DNA of 31,177 nucleotides from JAZLIT01 sp045617525 (GCA_045617525.1 JAZLIT010000013.1:1-31177), one strand, 5' to 3'; positions 7,887 to 16,684 are shown, counted from the first letter of the stretch. The notes: generated by a model from the sequence alone, not told the origin. Numbers and translations: made by a program.

Positions 7887-8828
7887 TTGACGAACATCGT
7901 ATTTATGGGAACTCCAGCATTTTCAGCACCGATTTTGCGTATGCTTCATGAAGAAGGATATAATGTGCTTGCTGTTGTCACACAACCAGATCGTCCAGTT
8001 GGCCGTAAAAAAGTGCTAACACCACCTCCAGTTAAAGAAGAAGCAATGCGTCTTGGCTTACCGGTTATTCAACCGGAAAAGCTGCGTGGTTCTGAAGAGT
8101 TACAGCAAATTATTGCGTTAAATGCAGATTTAATTGTTACGGCGGCATTTGGCCAAATTTTACCGAAAGCATTACTCGATGCGCCAAAACTAGGCTGTAT
8201 TAATGTGCATGCCTCATTACTACCACAATATCGTGGTGGCGCGCCAATTCACCAAGCAATTATGGATGGTCAAGCATCTACGGGTGTTACAATTATGTAT
8301 ATGGCAGAGAAGTTAGATGCAGGTGATATTATTTCACAACGCGAAATCATGATTGAAGATACAGATCATACAGGTTCAATGTTTGATAAATTATCTGAGG
8401 TAGGGCGTAGCCTATTATTTGATACACTACCTTCTATTATTGATGGCACGAATGAACGTATTGTACAAGATGAAGCTTTAGTAACATATGCTGGTAATAT
8501 TAACCGTGAACAAGAGCGTATTGATTGGTCGAAAGATGCACGTACAATTTATAATAAAGTGCGTGGGTTACATCCATGGCCAGTAGCTTATACAACGTTT
8601 GAAGAAGGTATTTTCAAGATTTGGTGGGCGATGGTTGGAGAAACTTCAACTTCAGCGCCAGCAGGTGAAGTTATTCGCATTGAAAAAGACTTCTTTGAAA
8701 TTGCAACAGCAGATGGTGGAAGCTTAAGAGTATTAGACTGCCAACCAGCAGGGAAAAAACGCATGACTGCAGAAGAGTTTTTACGCGGTACTGGGTCGAA
8801 ATTACAGATTGGGGACCGTTTTGAATGA
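7887..8828 (+). CDS. fmt: Methionyl-tRNA formyltransferase
   Basis: Formylates Met-tRNA(fMet) with 10-formyltetrahydrofolate for translation initiation. The 313-residue product has the formyltransferase domain with the hallmark GCINVHASLLPQYRGGAPI (Asn106, His108, and the SLLP loop at 110-113) and the catalytic LDAGD (Asp144), followed by the C-terminal OB-like tRNA-binding domain. The upstream segment MGTPAFSAPILRML is the usual family start. It begins with TTG at 7887, preceded by GGAGGAGG in the tail of def. It forms the formyl cycle with def and overlaps rsmB by four bases. Confidence 0.96.
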   Translation: MTNIVFMGTPAFSAPILRMLHEEGYNVLAVVTQPDRPVGRKKVLTPPPVKEEAMRLGLPVIQPEKLRGSEELQQIIALNADLIVTAAFGQILPKALLDAPKLGCINVHASLLPQYRGGAPIHQAIMDGQASTGVTIMYMAEKLDAGDIISQREIMIEDTDHTGSMFDKLSEVGRSLLFDTLPSIIDGTNERIVQDEALVTYAGNINREQERIDWSKDARTIYNKVRGLHPWPVAYTTFEEGIFKIWWAMVGETSTSAPAGEVIRIEKDFFEIATADGGSLRVLDCQPAGKKRMTAEEFLRGTGSKLQIGDRFE

Positions 8829-10189
8829 GTAAAAAGAAACAAGAAATTTGGGATGGTAATGTGCGTGACGCAGCTTTAACGATTTTATTAACAGTCGATA
8901 AAAGCCAGGCATATAGCAATTTACTATTACACCAAACAATTGAAAAACATAAAATTGACGCGAAAGATCGTGGACTGTTAACAGAGTTAACGTATGGAAC
9001 GCTTCAACATAAATTAACATTAGACTACTATCTAGAGCCTTTCCTTCGTGGAAAAGTCGATATGTGGGTAAGATGGTTACTACGTCTTTCTCTTTATCAA
9101 ATGCATTATTTAACACGTATTCCGCCGCATGCTGCTGTAAATGAGTCTGTGGAAATCGCGAAACGTCGCGGTCATAAAGGAATTGCGGGGGCAGTTAACG
9201 GCATTTTACGCTCGATTTTACGTGAGGGTGTTCGCTCTCTTGATGAAATCGAAAATGAAGTTGAACGCTTAGCTGTTGCAACAAGTCATCCACAGTGGCT
9301 TGTTGATCGTTGGGTTGAAAGTTATGGTTTCGATAAAACGAGTGAAATGCTTCATGAAAATAATATCCCACCAATGCAAACCGTACGTGTAAACACGACA
9401 AAGGCAACGGTAGAACAAGTGTTAACAACGCTAGAGCGTGAAGGCGTGCAAGCAAAACGTAGTGAATATATGCCGGAATGTGTTTACTTATTAAGTGGAC
9501 AAGCAGCTCGTACAGCAGCATTCAAGCATGGATTAATTACAATTCAGGATGAAAGCTCAATGATTCCTGCGACAGTATTAAATCCACAGCCAGGTATGAA
9601 AGTATTAGATATGTGTGCGGCCCCAGGTGGTAAAACAACACATATGGCTGAAAAAATGAACAATGAAGGCTCTATATTAGCGATGGATTTACATCCTAAG
9701 AAGCTTGATTTAATCGATGAAAATACAACGCGCCTTGGTCTTGAGATTGTGCAAACTGCACCACTTGATGGCCGTAAAGCAGCCGAGTTTTTAGAAAAAG
9801 AAAGCTTTGATGCGGTTTTAGTGGATGCACCATGTTCAGGGTTAGGTGTTATGCGTCGTAAGCCGGATATTAAATATACGAAGCGTGAAGAGGATTTAGC
9901 TAGCCTTCAAACGATTCAATTAGCAATTTTAGATAATGCCGTGCAAGTATTAAAACAAGGCGGTAAACTTGTCTATAGCACATGTACTGTCGATTTCAGT
10001 GAAAATGAGGGTACGGTAAAGGCCTTTATCAAAGCACACCCAGAAATGGAAGCAGTTAGATTAGAAAACTTACCAACACAACTAGATACGAAGCAACAAG
10101 ACGGGATGTTACAAGTATTCCCGCAAGATATTGGTAGCGATGGATTTTTTGTTGCAGCATTCGTAAAAAAGGAGAGTCCAAAGAACTAA
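8825..10189 (+). CDS. rsmB: 16S rRNA (cytosine-967-C5) methyltransferase RsmB
   Basis: SAM-dependent m5C methyltransferase for 16S rRNA. The 454-residue product has an N-terminal NusB-like RNA-binding domain (about 10-140, including LTYGTLQ and IPPHAAVNESVEIAK) and a C-terminal Rossmann methyltransferase domain: SAM motif DMCAAPGGKTTHMA near 261-274, VDAPCSGLGVMRRKPDIK near 332-349 and YSTCTVDFSENE near 383. Both conserved Cys (motif IV PC and motif VI TC), which act in product release and catalysis, are present. The ATG overlaps the fmt TGA, and the stop overlaps the rlmN start, so fmt-rsmB-rlmN are translationally linked. Confidence 0.96.
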   Translation: MSKKKQEIWDGNVRDAALTILLTVDKSQAYSNLLLHQTIEKHKIDAKDRGLLTELTYGTLQHKLTLDYYLEPFLRGKVDMWVRWLLRLSLYQMHYLTRIPPHAAVNESVEIAKRRGHKGIAGAVNGILRSILREGVRSLDEIENEVERLAVATSHPQWLVDRWVESYGFDKTSEMLHENNIPPMQTVRVNTTKATVEQVLTTLEREGVQAKRSEYMPECVYLLSGQAARTAAFKHGLITIQDESSMIPATVLNPQPGMKVLDMCAAPGGKTTHMAEKMNNEGSILAMDLHPKKLDLIDENTTRLGLEIVQTAPLDGRKAAEFLEKESFDAVLVDAPCSGLGVMRRKPDIKYTKREEDLASLQTIQLAILDNAVQVLKQGGKLVYSTCTVDFSENEGTVKAFIKAHPEMEAVRLENLPTQLDTKQQDGMLQVFPQDIGSDGFFVAAFVKKESPKN

Positions 10190-11328
10190 TGGAACAAAAG
10201 AAATTTGATGACCGTATTCAAGATTTAGTACAGGAGGTTGAAAAAGCTCCGACACGTCGTGTGAAAAAAGAAAAACCTCAATTAAAACCTTCAATCTATT
10301 CATTGCGTCCGGATGAATTACAAGATTGGTTAGTAGAGAATGGCGAAAAAGCCTTCCGTGCTGGTCAACTATATGAATGGCTATATGTGAAACGTGTAAA
10401 AACGTTTGATGAAATGACGAATATTGCAAAAGGCTTACGTGAAAAGTTAGAGGCGCATTTTGCGTTAACTACACTTTCAACTATTATTAAACAAGAGTCG
10501 AAAGATGGTACGATTAAATTCTTATTCCAGTTACAAGATGGCTATTCAATCGAAACAGTATTAATGCGCCATGAGTACGGAAATTCAATTTGTGTAACGA
10601 CACAAGTTGGTTGTCGTATCGGTTGTACATTCTGTGCATCAACATTAGGTGGTTTAAAGCGTGACTTAATGGCTGGTGAAATCGTAGAGCAAGTTGTACA
10701 TGTACAGCAAGAGCTTGATTTAATTGGAGAGCGAGTAAGTTCAGTTGTAATCATGGGTATCGGTGAACCATTCGATAACTATGATGCAATGATGCATTTC
10801 CTGAAAATTATTAACAACGACAAAGGCCTTAACATCGGTGCCCGTCATATCACAGTTTCAACTTCAGGTATTGTTCCAAGAATTTATGAGTTTGCAGATG
10901 AAGAAATGCAAATTAACTTTGCTGTTTCACTTCATGCGCCAAACCAAGAAGCACGCCAAAAGCTTATGCCAATTGCACGTGCTTATAAAATTGGAGAATT
11001 ACTTGACGCAGTTCGTTACTACACGGAGAAAACAGGCCGTCGTGTAACATTTGAATACGGTTTAATGTCAGGTCAAAATGACTCAGTTGAAATTGCCGAA
11101 GAATTAGCTGCATTAATTAAAAATATTAAGTGCCATGTTAACTTAATTCCGATAAACTATGTACCAGAGCGTGATTACGTTCGTACATCAAAAAATAAGA
11201 TTTTTGAATTTGAGAGAACATTGAAGAAAAATGGAATCAACGTAACGATTCGTCGTGAACAAGGTGCGGATATTGCTGCAGCATGTGGACAATTACGTGC
11301 GATAGAACGTGCCGAAGAAACTAAGTAA
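10189..11328 (+). CDS. rlmN: Dual-specificity 23S rRNA/tRNA adenine-C2 methyltransferase RlmN
   Basis: Radical-SAM enzyme methylating C2 of A2503 in 23S rRNA and of A37 in some tRNAs. The 379-residue product carries the CxxxCxxC cluster motif CRIGCTFC (Cys142, Cys146, Cys149), the GEPFDNYD and STSGI segments, and the second essential Cys in AAACGQLRA near the C-terminus, which with the internal Cys around position 125-135 family-wide forms the methyl-carrier pair. The start ATG overlaps the rsmB stop (TAATG); the resulting N-terminus is about 16 residues longer than in B. subtilis and is basic (RRVKKEKPQLKP). Confidence 0.96.
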   Translation: MEQKKFDDRIQDLVQEVEKAPTRRVKKEKPQLKPSIYSLRPDELQDWLVENGEKAFRAGQLYEWLYVKRVKTFDEMTNIAKGLREKLEAHFALTTLSTIIKQESKDGTIKFLFQLQDGYSIETVLMRHEYGNSICVTTQVGCRIGCTFCASTLGGLKRDLMAGEIVEQVVHVQQELDLIGERVSSVVIMGIGEPFDNYDAMMHFLKIINNDKGLNIGARHITVSTSGIVPRIYEFADEEMQINFAVSLHAPNQEARQKLMPIARAYKIGELLDAVRYYTEKTGRRVTFEYGLMSGQNDSVEIAEELAALIKNIKCHVNLIPINYVPERDYVRTSKNKIFEFERTLKKNGINVTIRREQGADIAAACGQLRAIERAEETK

Positions 11329-11345
11329 GTAGGTAGGTGTCGTTT

Positions 11346-12098
11346 GTGGAGTATACAGTTGAAAGTGATATTGGAAGAAAGCGGTCAACAAATGAGGATC
11401 GTGCTGCATTTTTTGAGCGTTCAAAAGAATTAAAATTAGCGATAGTTGCGGATGGAATGGGCGGTCATAATGCTGGCGATATAGCGAGTGAAATGGCGAT
11501 TGTTGAGCTTGAAAAGTTTTTTCGAGAAGCAGATTTAGCCACATTCAATAACGTTGACTCGTCTAAAGAATGGCTTCGTGATGTAGTTTCAGAATTGAAT
11601 TACAAAATGTATCAATATTCTTTGAAAAATGAAGGTTGTCAAGGAATGGGTACGACATTGATAGCCTGCTTAATCAACCAAGATCAGCTTTTAATTAGTC
11701 ATGTAGGTGACAGTCGTTTGTATTACTTCACAGATGAGGAAATGAAACTTGTAACAAGAGATCATTCCTATGTGAATATGTTAGTGGACTTAGGTCAAAT
11801 TAATGAAGAAGAAGCAAAAGAGCATCCAAGGAAAAATGCAATCGTCAAGGCAATTGGAACAGAAACTTCGATTGAACCCGATTTTTTTGAGCTTCAAATT
11901 GGCGAGGAGAGCTATGTATTAATCTGCTCGGATGGTTTAAGTAATAAGCTTGCAGAAGGTGAGATAGCGGCATTATTAGCGCTATCTTTGCCTATTGCAG
12001 ATAAAGGAAAAAAACTAGTGCAGCTAGCAAATGAATGCGGCGGAGAAGACAACATTTCCTTAGTTTTAATGTCATACGATAAGGCGGAGGTGGAATAA
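11346..12098 (+). CDS. prpC: PP2C-type protein phosphatase PrpC
   Basis: Serine/threonine phosphatase that reverses PrkC phosphorylation. The 250-residue product has the PP2C metal-binding motifs: RSTNEDR (Asp18), VADGMGGHNAGD (Asp36, Gly37), GMGTT, ISHVGDSRLYYF, the VLICSDGLSNK motif and the terminal GGEDNIS. I choose GTG at 11346, which follows AGGTAGGTG with six bases spacing; a GTG at 11337 would add only Met-Ser-Phe and lacks a good site. No transmembrane segment, so it is cytosolic. The stop overlaps the prkC ATG (TAATG), as expected for a kinase-phosphatase pair made together. Confidence 0.95.
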   Translation: MEYTVESDIGRKRSTNEDRAAFFERSKELKLAIVADGMGGHNAGDIASEMAIVELEKFFREADLATFNNVDSSKEWLRDVVSELNYKMYQYSLKNEGCQGMGTTLIACLINQDQLLISHVGDSRLYYFTDEEMKLVTRDHSYVNMLVDLGQINEEEAKEHPRKNAIVKAIGTETSIEPDFFELQIGEESYVLICSDGLSNKLAEGEIAALLALSLPIADKGKKLVQLANECGGEDNISLVLMSYDKAEVE

Positions 12099-14020
12099 TG
12101 CTAGTTGGAAAACGGATTAATGGTCGCTATAAAATTATAGATACGATTGGTGGCGGAGGAATGAGTCATGTTTATTTAGCGCATGACATGATTTTAAACC
12201 GCGAAGTCGCAATAAAAATTTTACGTTATGATTTTTCGAATGAAGAGGAATTACACAGAAGATTCCAACGTGAGGCGTTGGCAGCAACGAGCTTAGCACA
12301 TCCGAATATCGTGAGTATATATGACGTAGGCGATGATGGTGATTTACACTTTATCGTAATGGAATATATAGAGGGCAAAACATTAAAGCAATACATACAA
12401 GAATTTTCACCCGTGTCGCCAGCTAAAGCGATCCAAATTATGAAGCAGCTGACGTCTGCTATTTCGCATGCGCATGAACATCAAATTATTCATCGGGATA
12501 TAAAGCCACAAAATATTTTAATGGATCATAATGGAAGTGTTAAAATTACTGATTTTGGTATTGCCACAACTTTATCGGCGACGAGCTATACACAAACAAA
12601 TTCAGTAATTGGTACGGTTCATTATTTATCGCCAGAACAGGCGCGTGGAGGCATTACATCGCATAAGTCTGATATTTATGCGTTAGGTATTGTCCTTTAT
12701 GAATTATTGACAGGAGAATTGCCCTTTTCTGGGGAGTCGGCAGTTTCGATTGCATTAAAACATTTACAAGCAGAAACACCTTCTGTTCGTGCAATAAATT
12801 CAGCGATTCCACAAAGTCTAGAGAATGTAGTAATTCGTGCTACGGCTAAAGATCCAAATCATCGCTACCTAAACGTAGATGAGATGGAATCTGATTTAGA
12901 TACAGCTGTATCGTTAGCACGTTCCAATGAGATAAAATTTTCAGTACCGACAGATGATAACGAAACAAAAGTACTACCAATTGTAAAAGTCCCTTCAAAA
13001 CTAAAGGGGGAGCTGCCAATAATTGCACCTGCGAAAGAGCAAGTAGTAAAGAAAAAATCAAAAGTGCCATTTTTAATAGGTGGAATTTTACTTGCGCTCG
13101 TTTTAGCTTTTGTGGGTTATCAACTATTGAAACCGGAAAGAATTGAAATTCCAAGTGTAGCGACTTTAAGTCTTGAGGATGCCATGAAACAATTACAAGA
13201 CCTAGGTTTTGTGATTGGCGAGATAACGGAAAGAAATGACGACAATATTGAGATAAACCATGTCATTGAATCAAACCCTAGAGCAGGAATTTCACGTGAG
13301 AAAGGTTCAGAAATTGATTTAGTCGTAAGTTTAGGGGTTGAATCATCAGAAATGGTTGATTATGTAACGCGTCAAATCGAGCAAGTTCAGGCGATGCTTG
13401 AAAATCGTGATTTTGTCGATATTATAGTTGATAATGTGTACTCGAGTCTCCCAGTAGGTGAAATTATAGAGCAATCACCTTTAGCTGGAGAGAGCATTAT
13501 TCCAGCTGAAACGACGATTGTATTTAAGGTGAGCCAAGGGAGAAAATTAGTGGAAGTATCTGATTTAACTTTATATACTCAACCTGCCCTTAAAGATTAT
13601 GAACGAAGTAGTGGTTTAGTCGTGAAGATTAAAGGGGAAGAAAACTCTGAAACCGTCCCTGCTGGAAGCGTCATTTCTCAAACGCCTAAAGAAGGTGTTG
13701 AAATTGCAGAAGGTGAAACGGTTGAGGTTGTTCTTTCAATAGGGCCACCTAAGATAGTTCAGAATGTTGTACACCTAGATATTAAGATTCCGTATGAACC
13801 GATTGTTGAAGGTGAAGAGCAAACGATACAAGTTTATATTCGAGATAAAACACATTCGCTTGATGAATTATATGAAGAACCATTTACTATAACTGAGGAT
13901 AAAATGTACCGTATTACATTCGAGATTTTAGAGGGCGAGACGGCTGATTATCGAATTTTACGTGATAATCAATTGATTTTAGCTCCAGAGGAACCGATTT
14001 CGTACAGTAGCACAAACTAA
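12098..14020 (+). CDS. prkC: Membrane Ser/Thr kinase PrkC with PASTA repeats
   Basis: Receptor-type kinase that senses cell-wall muropeptides or lipid II and acts in growth, stress and spore germination. The 640-residue product has a Hanks kinase domain (1-270) with GGGGMSHVYLA, Lys40 (VAIKIL), HRDIKPQN (Asp134), DFGIA (152-156) and LSPEQARGG; then a basic juxtamembrane region and a single transmembrane helix at about 323-345. The outside part has three PASTA repeats (about 348-415, 416-485 and 486-550), recognisable by the DLGF, LAGESI and QTPKEG elements, followed by an Ig-like tail ending ISYSSTN. Domain order and length match B. subtilis PrkC (648). Activation-loop Thr residues (SATSYTQTNSVIGT) are present. 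It is co-transcribed with prpC and rsgA. Confidence 0.96.
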   Translation: MLVGKRINGRYKIIDTIGGGGMSHVYLAHDMILNREVAIKILRYDFSNEEELHRRFQREALAATSLAHPNIVSIYDVGDDGDLHFIVMEYIEGKTLKQYIQEFSPVSPAKAIQIMKQLTSAISHAHEHQIIHRDIKPQNILMDHNGSVKITDFGIATTLSATSYTQTNSVIGTVHYLSPEQARGGITSHKSDIYALGIVLYELLTGELPFSGESAVSIALKHLQAETPSVRAINSAIPQSLENVVIRATAKDPNHRYLNVDEMESDLDTAVSLARSNEIKFSVPTDDNETKVLPIVKVPSKLKGELPIIAPAKEQVVKKKSKVPFLIGGILLALVLAFVGYQLLKPERIEIPSVATLSLEDAMKQLQDLGFVIGEITERNDDNIEINHVIESNPRAGISREKGSEIDLVVSLGVESSEMVDYVTRQIEQVQAMLENRDFVDIIVDNVYSSLPVGEIIEQSPLAGESIIPAETTIVFKVSQGRKLVEVSDLTLYTQPALKDYERSSGLVVKIKGEENSETVPAGSVISQTPKEGVEIAEGETVEVVLSIGPPKIVQNVVHLDIKIPYEPIVEGEEQTIQVYIRDKTHSLDELYEEPFTITEDKMYRITFEILEGETADYRILRDNQLILAPEEPISYSSTN

Positions 14021-14031
14021 GGAGGAATTTG

Positions 14032-14913
14032 ATGGCATTTGGCCAAATTCGAAAAGCTTTAAGCGGCTATTATTATGTATATGACAACGGAGAGCTTATT
14101 CAATGTCGTGGTCGAGGTGTATTCCGAAATAGGGGAGAATCTCCGTTAGTTGGGGATTTTGTCGATTACGATAAAGAAGTGCAATCGGAAGGCTATGTCA
14201 TGAAACTGCATCCGCGCACGAATGAACTAGTTCGTCCACCGATTGCTAATGTTGATCAAGCACTTTTAGTGTTTTCAGTTAAGGAGCCTGCATTTAACAC
14301 GACACTTTTAGACCGCTTTTTAGTGGTTTTAGAGTCTTTCCGTGTTAAACCGGTCCTTTGCCTGACTAAAATGGATTTATTGACTGAGCAAGAACTTGAG
14401 CAATTAACGCCGTACATTGAAGATTATAAAGCAATTGGGTATACAATTTTAACAACGTATATAGATGATCCAACGTTAATGGAACGACTTACGCCGATGT
14501 TAGAAGGAAAAACTTCAGTTCTAGCTGGTCAGTCTGGTGTAGGGAAGTCGACAATGCTAAACACATTACTACCATCATTAAATTTAAAAACAGATGCGAT
14601 TTCAAAAAGCTTGGGACGCGGGAAGCATACTACGCGCCATGTTGAACTAATTGAGGTTGCAGGCGGATTACTTGCCGATACACCAGGATTTAGTTCGTTT
14701 GATTTTGAGATGATTGAAAAAGAAGAATTAACGAGTTGCTTCCCTGAATTTGCACGTATTTCAGAGGATTGTAAATTCAGAGGTTGCCTTCACATAAAAG
14801 AGCCTAAGTGTGCTGTTAAAGAGGCCCTAGAACAGGAAGAAATTCGCGCGTACCGATACAAGCATTACGTACAAATTTTGCAAGAAATACAAGATCGAAA
14901 GCCGAGGTACTAG
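14032..14913 (+). CDS. rsgA: Small-subunit assembly GTPase RsgA
   Basis: Circularly permuted GTPase that checks the decoding region of maturing 30S subunits. The 293-residue product shows the permuted order: OB fold first (1-68), then G4 TKMD (112-115), G1 GQSGVGKST (166-174), G2 GRGKHTTRHVEL (195-206) and G3 DTPG (216-219). A C-terminal zinc-binding module has Cys247, Cys252, His254 and Cys260. The ATG at 14032 has GGAGG six bases upstream; a TTG at 14029 is too close to that site. In B. subtilis this gene (cpgA) is linked to prkC functionally as a phosphorylation target, and it lies 11 bases after prkC here too. Confidence 0.96.
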   Translation: MAFGQIRKALSGYYYVYDNGELIQCRGRGVFRNRGESPLVGDFVDYDKEVQSEGYVMKLHPRTNELVRPPIANVDQALLVFSVKEPAFNTTLLDRFLVVLESFRVKPVLCLTKMDLLTEQELEQLTPYIEDYKAIGYTILTTYIDDPTLMERLTPMLEGKTSVLAGQSGVGKSTMLNTLLPSLNLKTDAISKSLGRGKHTTRHVELIEVAGGLLADTPGFSSFDFEMIEKEELTSCFPEFARISEDCKFRGCLHIKEPKCAVKEALEQEEIRAYRYKHYVQILQEIQDRKPRY

Positions 14914-14915
14914 AA

Positions 14916-15581
14916 ATGATTAAAATTGCACCATCGATTTTAGCTGCAAACTTTGCAAAGCTAGGAGAAGAAGTAAAAGAAGTAGAAGCTGCAGGCGCTG
15001 AGCTAATTCATATTGATGTAATGGATGGCCACTTTGTTCCGAATATTTCATTTGGTGCGATTGCTTTAGAAGCGATTCGCCCACTCTCTTCATTACCAAT
15101 GGATGTACATTTAATGATTGAAAATCCTGACCAATATATCGAGCAATTTGCAAAGGCTGGCGCGGATTACATTACAGTCCACGTAGAGGCTTGTCGCCAT
15201 TTACATCGCACAATCCAATTAATCCGCTCGTTTGGCGTGAAGCCAGGCGTTGTGTTAAATCCGCATACGCCGATTGAAACGATTCAACATGTGCTTGAAG
15301 ATATCGATATGGTATTGTTCATGACGGTTAACCCTGGATTTGGAGGTCAAAAATTCATTGAATCGGTTGTACCGAAAGTAGAAGCGTTATCAAAAATCAT
15401 TAAAGAACGCGGGTTATCGATTGAAATTGAAATTGATGGCGGAATTAATGCAGAGACAATCGTTCCTTGTGCAAAAGCAGGAGCAACAATTTTTGTGGCG
15501 GGTTCAGCAATTTATAGTAAAACAGATCGTGCAGCTGCACTTCAAGAAATTAAAGCTGCAGGATTAGCGGCAATACAATGA
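14916..15581 (+). CDS. rpe: Ribulose-phosphate 3-epimerase
   Basis: Interconverts ribulose-5-phosphate and xylulose-5-phosphate in the pentose phosphate pathway. The 221-residue TIM-barrel protein has the full motif set: Ser7 (APSILAANF), metal-binding His32 and Asp34 (HIDVMDGHFVPN), the MDVHLMIE strand, MTVNPGFGGQ, the EIDGGIN segment with the second catalytic Asp, and the phosphate-binding VAGSAIY near the end. It starts two bases after the rsgA stop and overlaps thiN by four bases (ATGA), so it belongs to the same transcript. Confidence 0.96.
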   Translation: MIKIAPSILAANFAKLGEEVKEVEAAGAELIHIDVMDGHFVPNISFGAIALEAIRPLSSLPMDVHLMIENPDQYIEQFAKAGADYITVHVEACRHLHRTIQLIRSFGVKPGVVLNPHTPIETIQHVLEDIDMVLFMTVNPGFGGQKFIESVVPKVEALSKIIKERGLSIEIEIDGGINAETIVPCAKAGATIFVAGSAIYSKTDRAAALQEIKAAGLAAIQ

Positions 15582-16228
15582 TTGTATTAATTTGTTCAGG
15601 TGGACCGAGTGTTGAGCTCTGTCTGCTTGAACGTTTTTTGAATCGTGAGGATTGTGTGATTATTGGCGCAGACCGGGGAGCCTATACACTTTTGCAACAG
15701 GGGATTACACCTAACCTCATTGTAGGCGATTTTGATTCGGTCAATGAGCTTGAATGGGCAGAACTCGAAAGTAAAGTGCAGCATATTGTGAAGGTCCGCA
15801 GTGAGAAAGAAGAAACGGATACGGATTTAGCACTTCGCTATGCACTTCTCTATTCGCCAACTGAAATTATCTTAACAGGTGTTACAGGTGGACGTTTGGA
15901 TCATGAGGAAGCCGCTAAGCGAGCCCTGCTAAGAGTCCAGGTTGCGAATCCGACAATTCGCTGTTCAATAGAAAATAAGCAAAATACTGTGAGCTATTTA
16001 GTGGAGCCTGGTAAAAAAATACCGTTGCATAGAAAAATGCGTTATGTGTCCTTTTTTGCAGTACAAGAGCCGATTGAAGCGGTAACACTGCGCGGTGTTA
16101 AATACGAGACGATGGCGGAGTCTATGGATATATATAGTTCTCGATTTACGAGCAATGAGGTATTAGATGATGATGCGTATATTTCCTTTTCCAATGGCAT
16201 ATGCTTAATGATAACGAGTATAGATTAA
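15578..16228 (+). CDS. thiN: Thiamine pyrophosphokinase
   Basis: Transfers pyrophosphate from ATP to thiamine to give thiamine pyrophosphate. The 216-residue product shows the family signature: GADRGAYTLLQQGITPNLIV followed by GDFDSV, then EKEETDTDLALRYAL and TGVTGGRLDH, the acidic residues of which bind Mg-ATP. The C-terminal beta domain for thiamine binding follows (about 125-216). The ATG overlaps the rpe TGA. No TPP riboswitch is visible upstream, as expected for an internal operon gene. The 3' end also contains a likely sporulation promoter for spoVM. Confidence 0.94.
   Translation: MIVLICSGGPSVELCLLERFLNREDCVIIGADRGAYTLLQQGITPNLIVGDFDSVNELEWAELESKVQHIVKVRSEKEETDTDLALRYALLYSPTEIILTGVTGGRLDHEEAAKRALLRVQVANPTIRCSIENKQNTVSYLVEPGKKIPLHRKMRYVSFFAVQEPIEAVTLRGVKYETMAESMDIYSSRFTSNEVLDDDAYISFSNGICLMITSID
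16177..16205 (+). promoter_or_regulatory. Putative sigma-E promoter of spoVM inside the thiN 3' end
   Basis: GTATATTT (16177-16184) and CATATGCT (16198-16205) are separated by 13 bases and resemble the mother-cell sigma-E consensus (-35 ATATTT-like, -10 CATACAnT-like). Transcription would start near 16212, about 30 bases before the spoVM TTG. spoVM is sigma-E-dependent in B. subtilis, which supports the call; the match itself is from inspection only. Confidence 0.5.
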
Positions 16229-16243
16229 GCGAGGAGGGCCAGG

Positions 16244-16324
16244 TTGAAAGTATATACGTTTCAATTGCCTAAGTTTATTAGTTCGTTTACGAGAGCATGT
16301 TTGAAAATGGTACGGAAAAAATAG
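16244..16324 (+). CDS. spoVM: SpoVM, spore coat/cortex assembly peptide
   Basis: SpoVM is a tiny amphipathic helix that binds the convex forespore membrane and anchors SpoIVA, starting coat assembly in the mother cell. Here a TTG at 16244, preceded by GAGGAGGG (16231-16238), opens exactly 26 codons, the same length as in B. subtilis. The peptide begins MKVYTFQLPKF and ends RKK, keeping Tyr4, Thr5, Leu8, Pro9, Lys10, Phe11, Arg17, Ala18, Leu20, Arg24 and Lys25 of the B. subtilis peptide. Pro9, needed for membrane-curvature sensing, is kept. The position between thiN and a reverse-strand rpmB is the expected one. Its presence shows that the organism is, or recently was, a spore former. Confidence 0.93.
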   Translation: MKVYTFQLPKFISSFTRACLKMVRKK

Positions 16325-16325
16325 A

Positions 16326-16359
16326 AAGTAGCGGCGTCCATTTGTGAACGCCGCTACTT
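16326..16359 (-). terminator. Second terminator-like hairpin beyond rpmB, directly after spoVM
   Basis: A 12-base-pair stem (16326-16337 with 16348-16359, core GTAGCGGCGT) has a 10-base loop. Read on the minus strand it is followed by CTA and six Ts (complement of 16316-16321), so it fits a back-up terminator for leftward rpmB transcription. On the plus strand, after spoVM, the stem has no T-tract, so there it would act at best as a weak stop or an mRNA 3'-end stabiliser. Confidence 0.55.
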
Positions 16360-16385
16360 CTATTGCGCGAAATAATAGGTTGAAA

Positions 16386-16423
16386 AAGAAAAAAGGAGAT
16401 GCCCCCTAAAGGTCATCTCCTTT
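16386..16423 (-). terminator. Intrinsic terminator of rpmB
   Basis: AAAGGAGATG (16392-16401) pairs with CATCTCCTTT (16414-16423). Read on the minus strand the stem is followed by a T-rich run (complement of 16382-16394, AAAAAGAAAAAA-type). It starts 12 bases past the rpmB stop. Confidence 0.85.
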
Positions 16424-16434
16424 CGTCGCGTTAA

Positions 16435-16623
16435 TTAAACGCGCTCAATTTTACCTGATTTTAATGCACGAGCAGAAACCCATACACGCTTTGGTTTACC
16501 ATCAACTAAGATGCGAACCTTTTGTAGGTTAGCGCCCCAAGTACGTTTTGTTTTGTTCATAGCGTGAGAACGATTGTTTCCTGCGCGAGCTTTACGGCCA
16601 GTGATTACACATTCTTTTGGCAT
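16435..16623 (-). CDS. rpmB: Ribosomal protein L28
   Basis: Component of the 50S subunit. The 62-residue product has the family signature MPKECVITGRKARAGNNRSH, then RTWGANLQKVRI and KRVWVSARALKSGKIERV. It has only one Cys, so it is the zinc-free (C-minus) form of L28. It is the only minus-strand gene apart from rqcH, exactly as in B. subtilis, and converges on spoVM. GGGAGGGA stands about seven bases before the start on the minus strand. Single-gene transcript with its own terminator downstream. Confidence 0.97.
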   Translation of the reverse strand: MPKECVITGRKARAGNNRSHAMNKTKRTWGANLQKVRILVDGKPKRVWVSARALKSGKIERV

Positions 16624-16684
16624 GTAAATTCCCTCCCTTACAGATGAATCTGAAAGCTAATTATTTCAGTTCGATATTTCACAT

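Noticed and set aside
15400..15577. A TPP riboswitch controlling thiN
   Set aside because: thiN overlaps rpe by four bases and no riboswitch fold was seen upstream.
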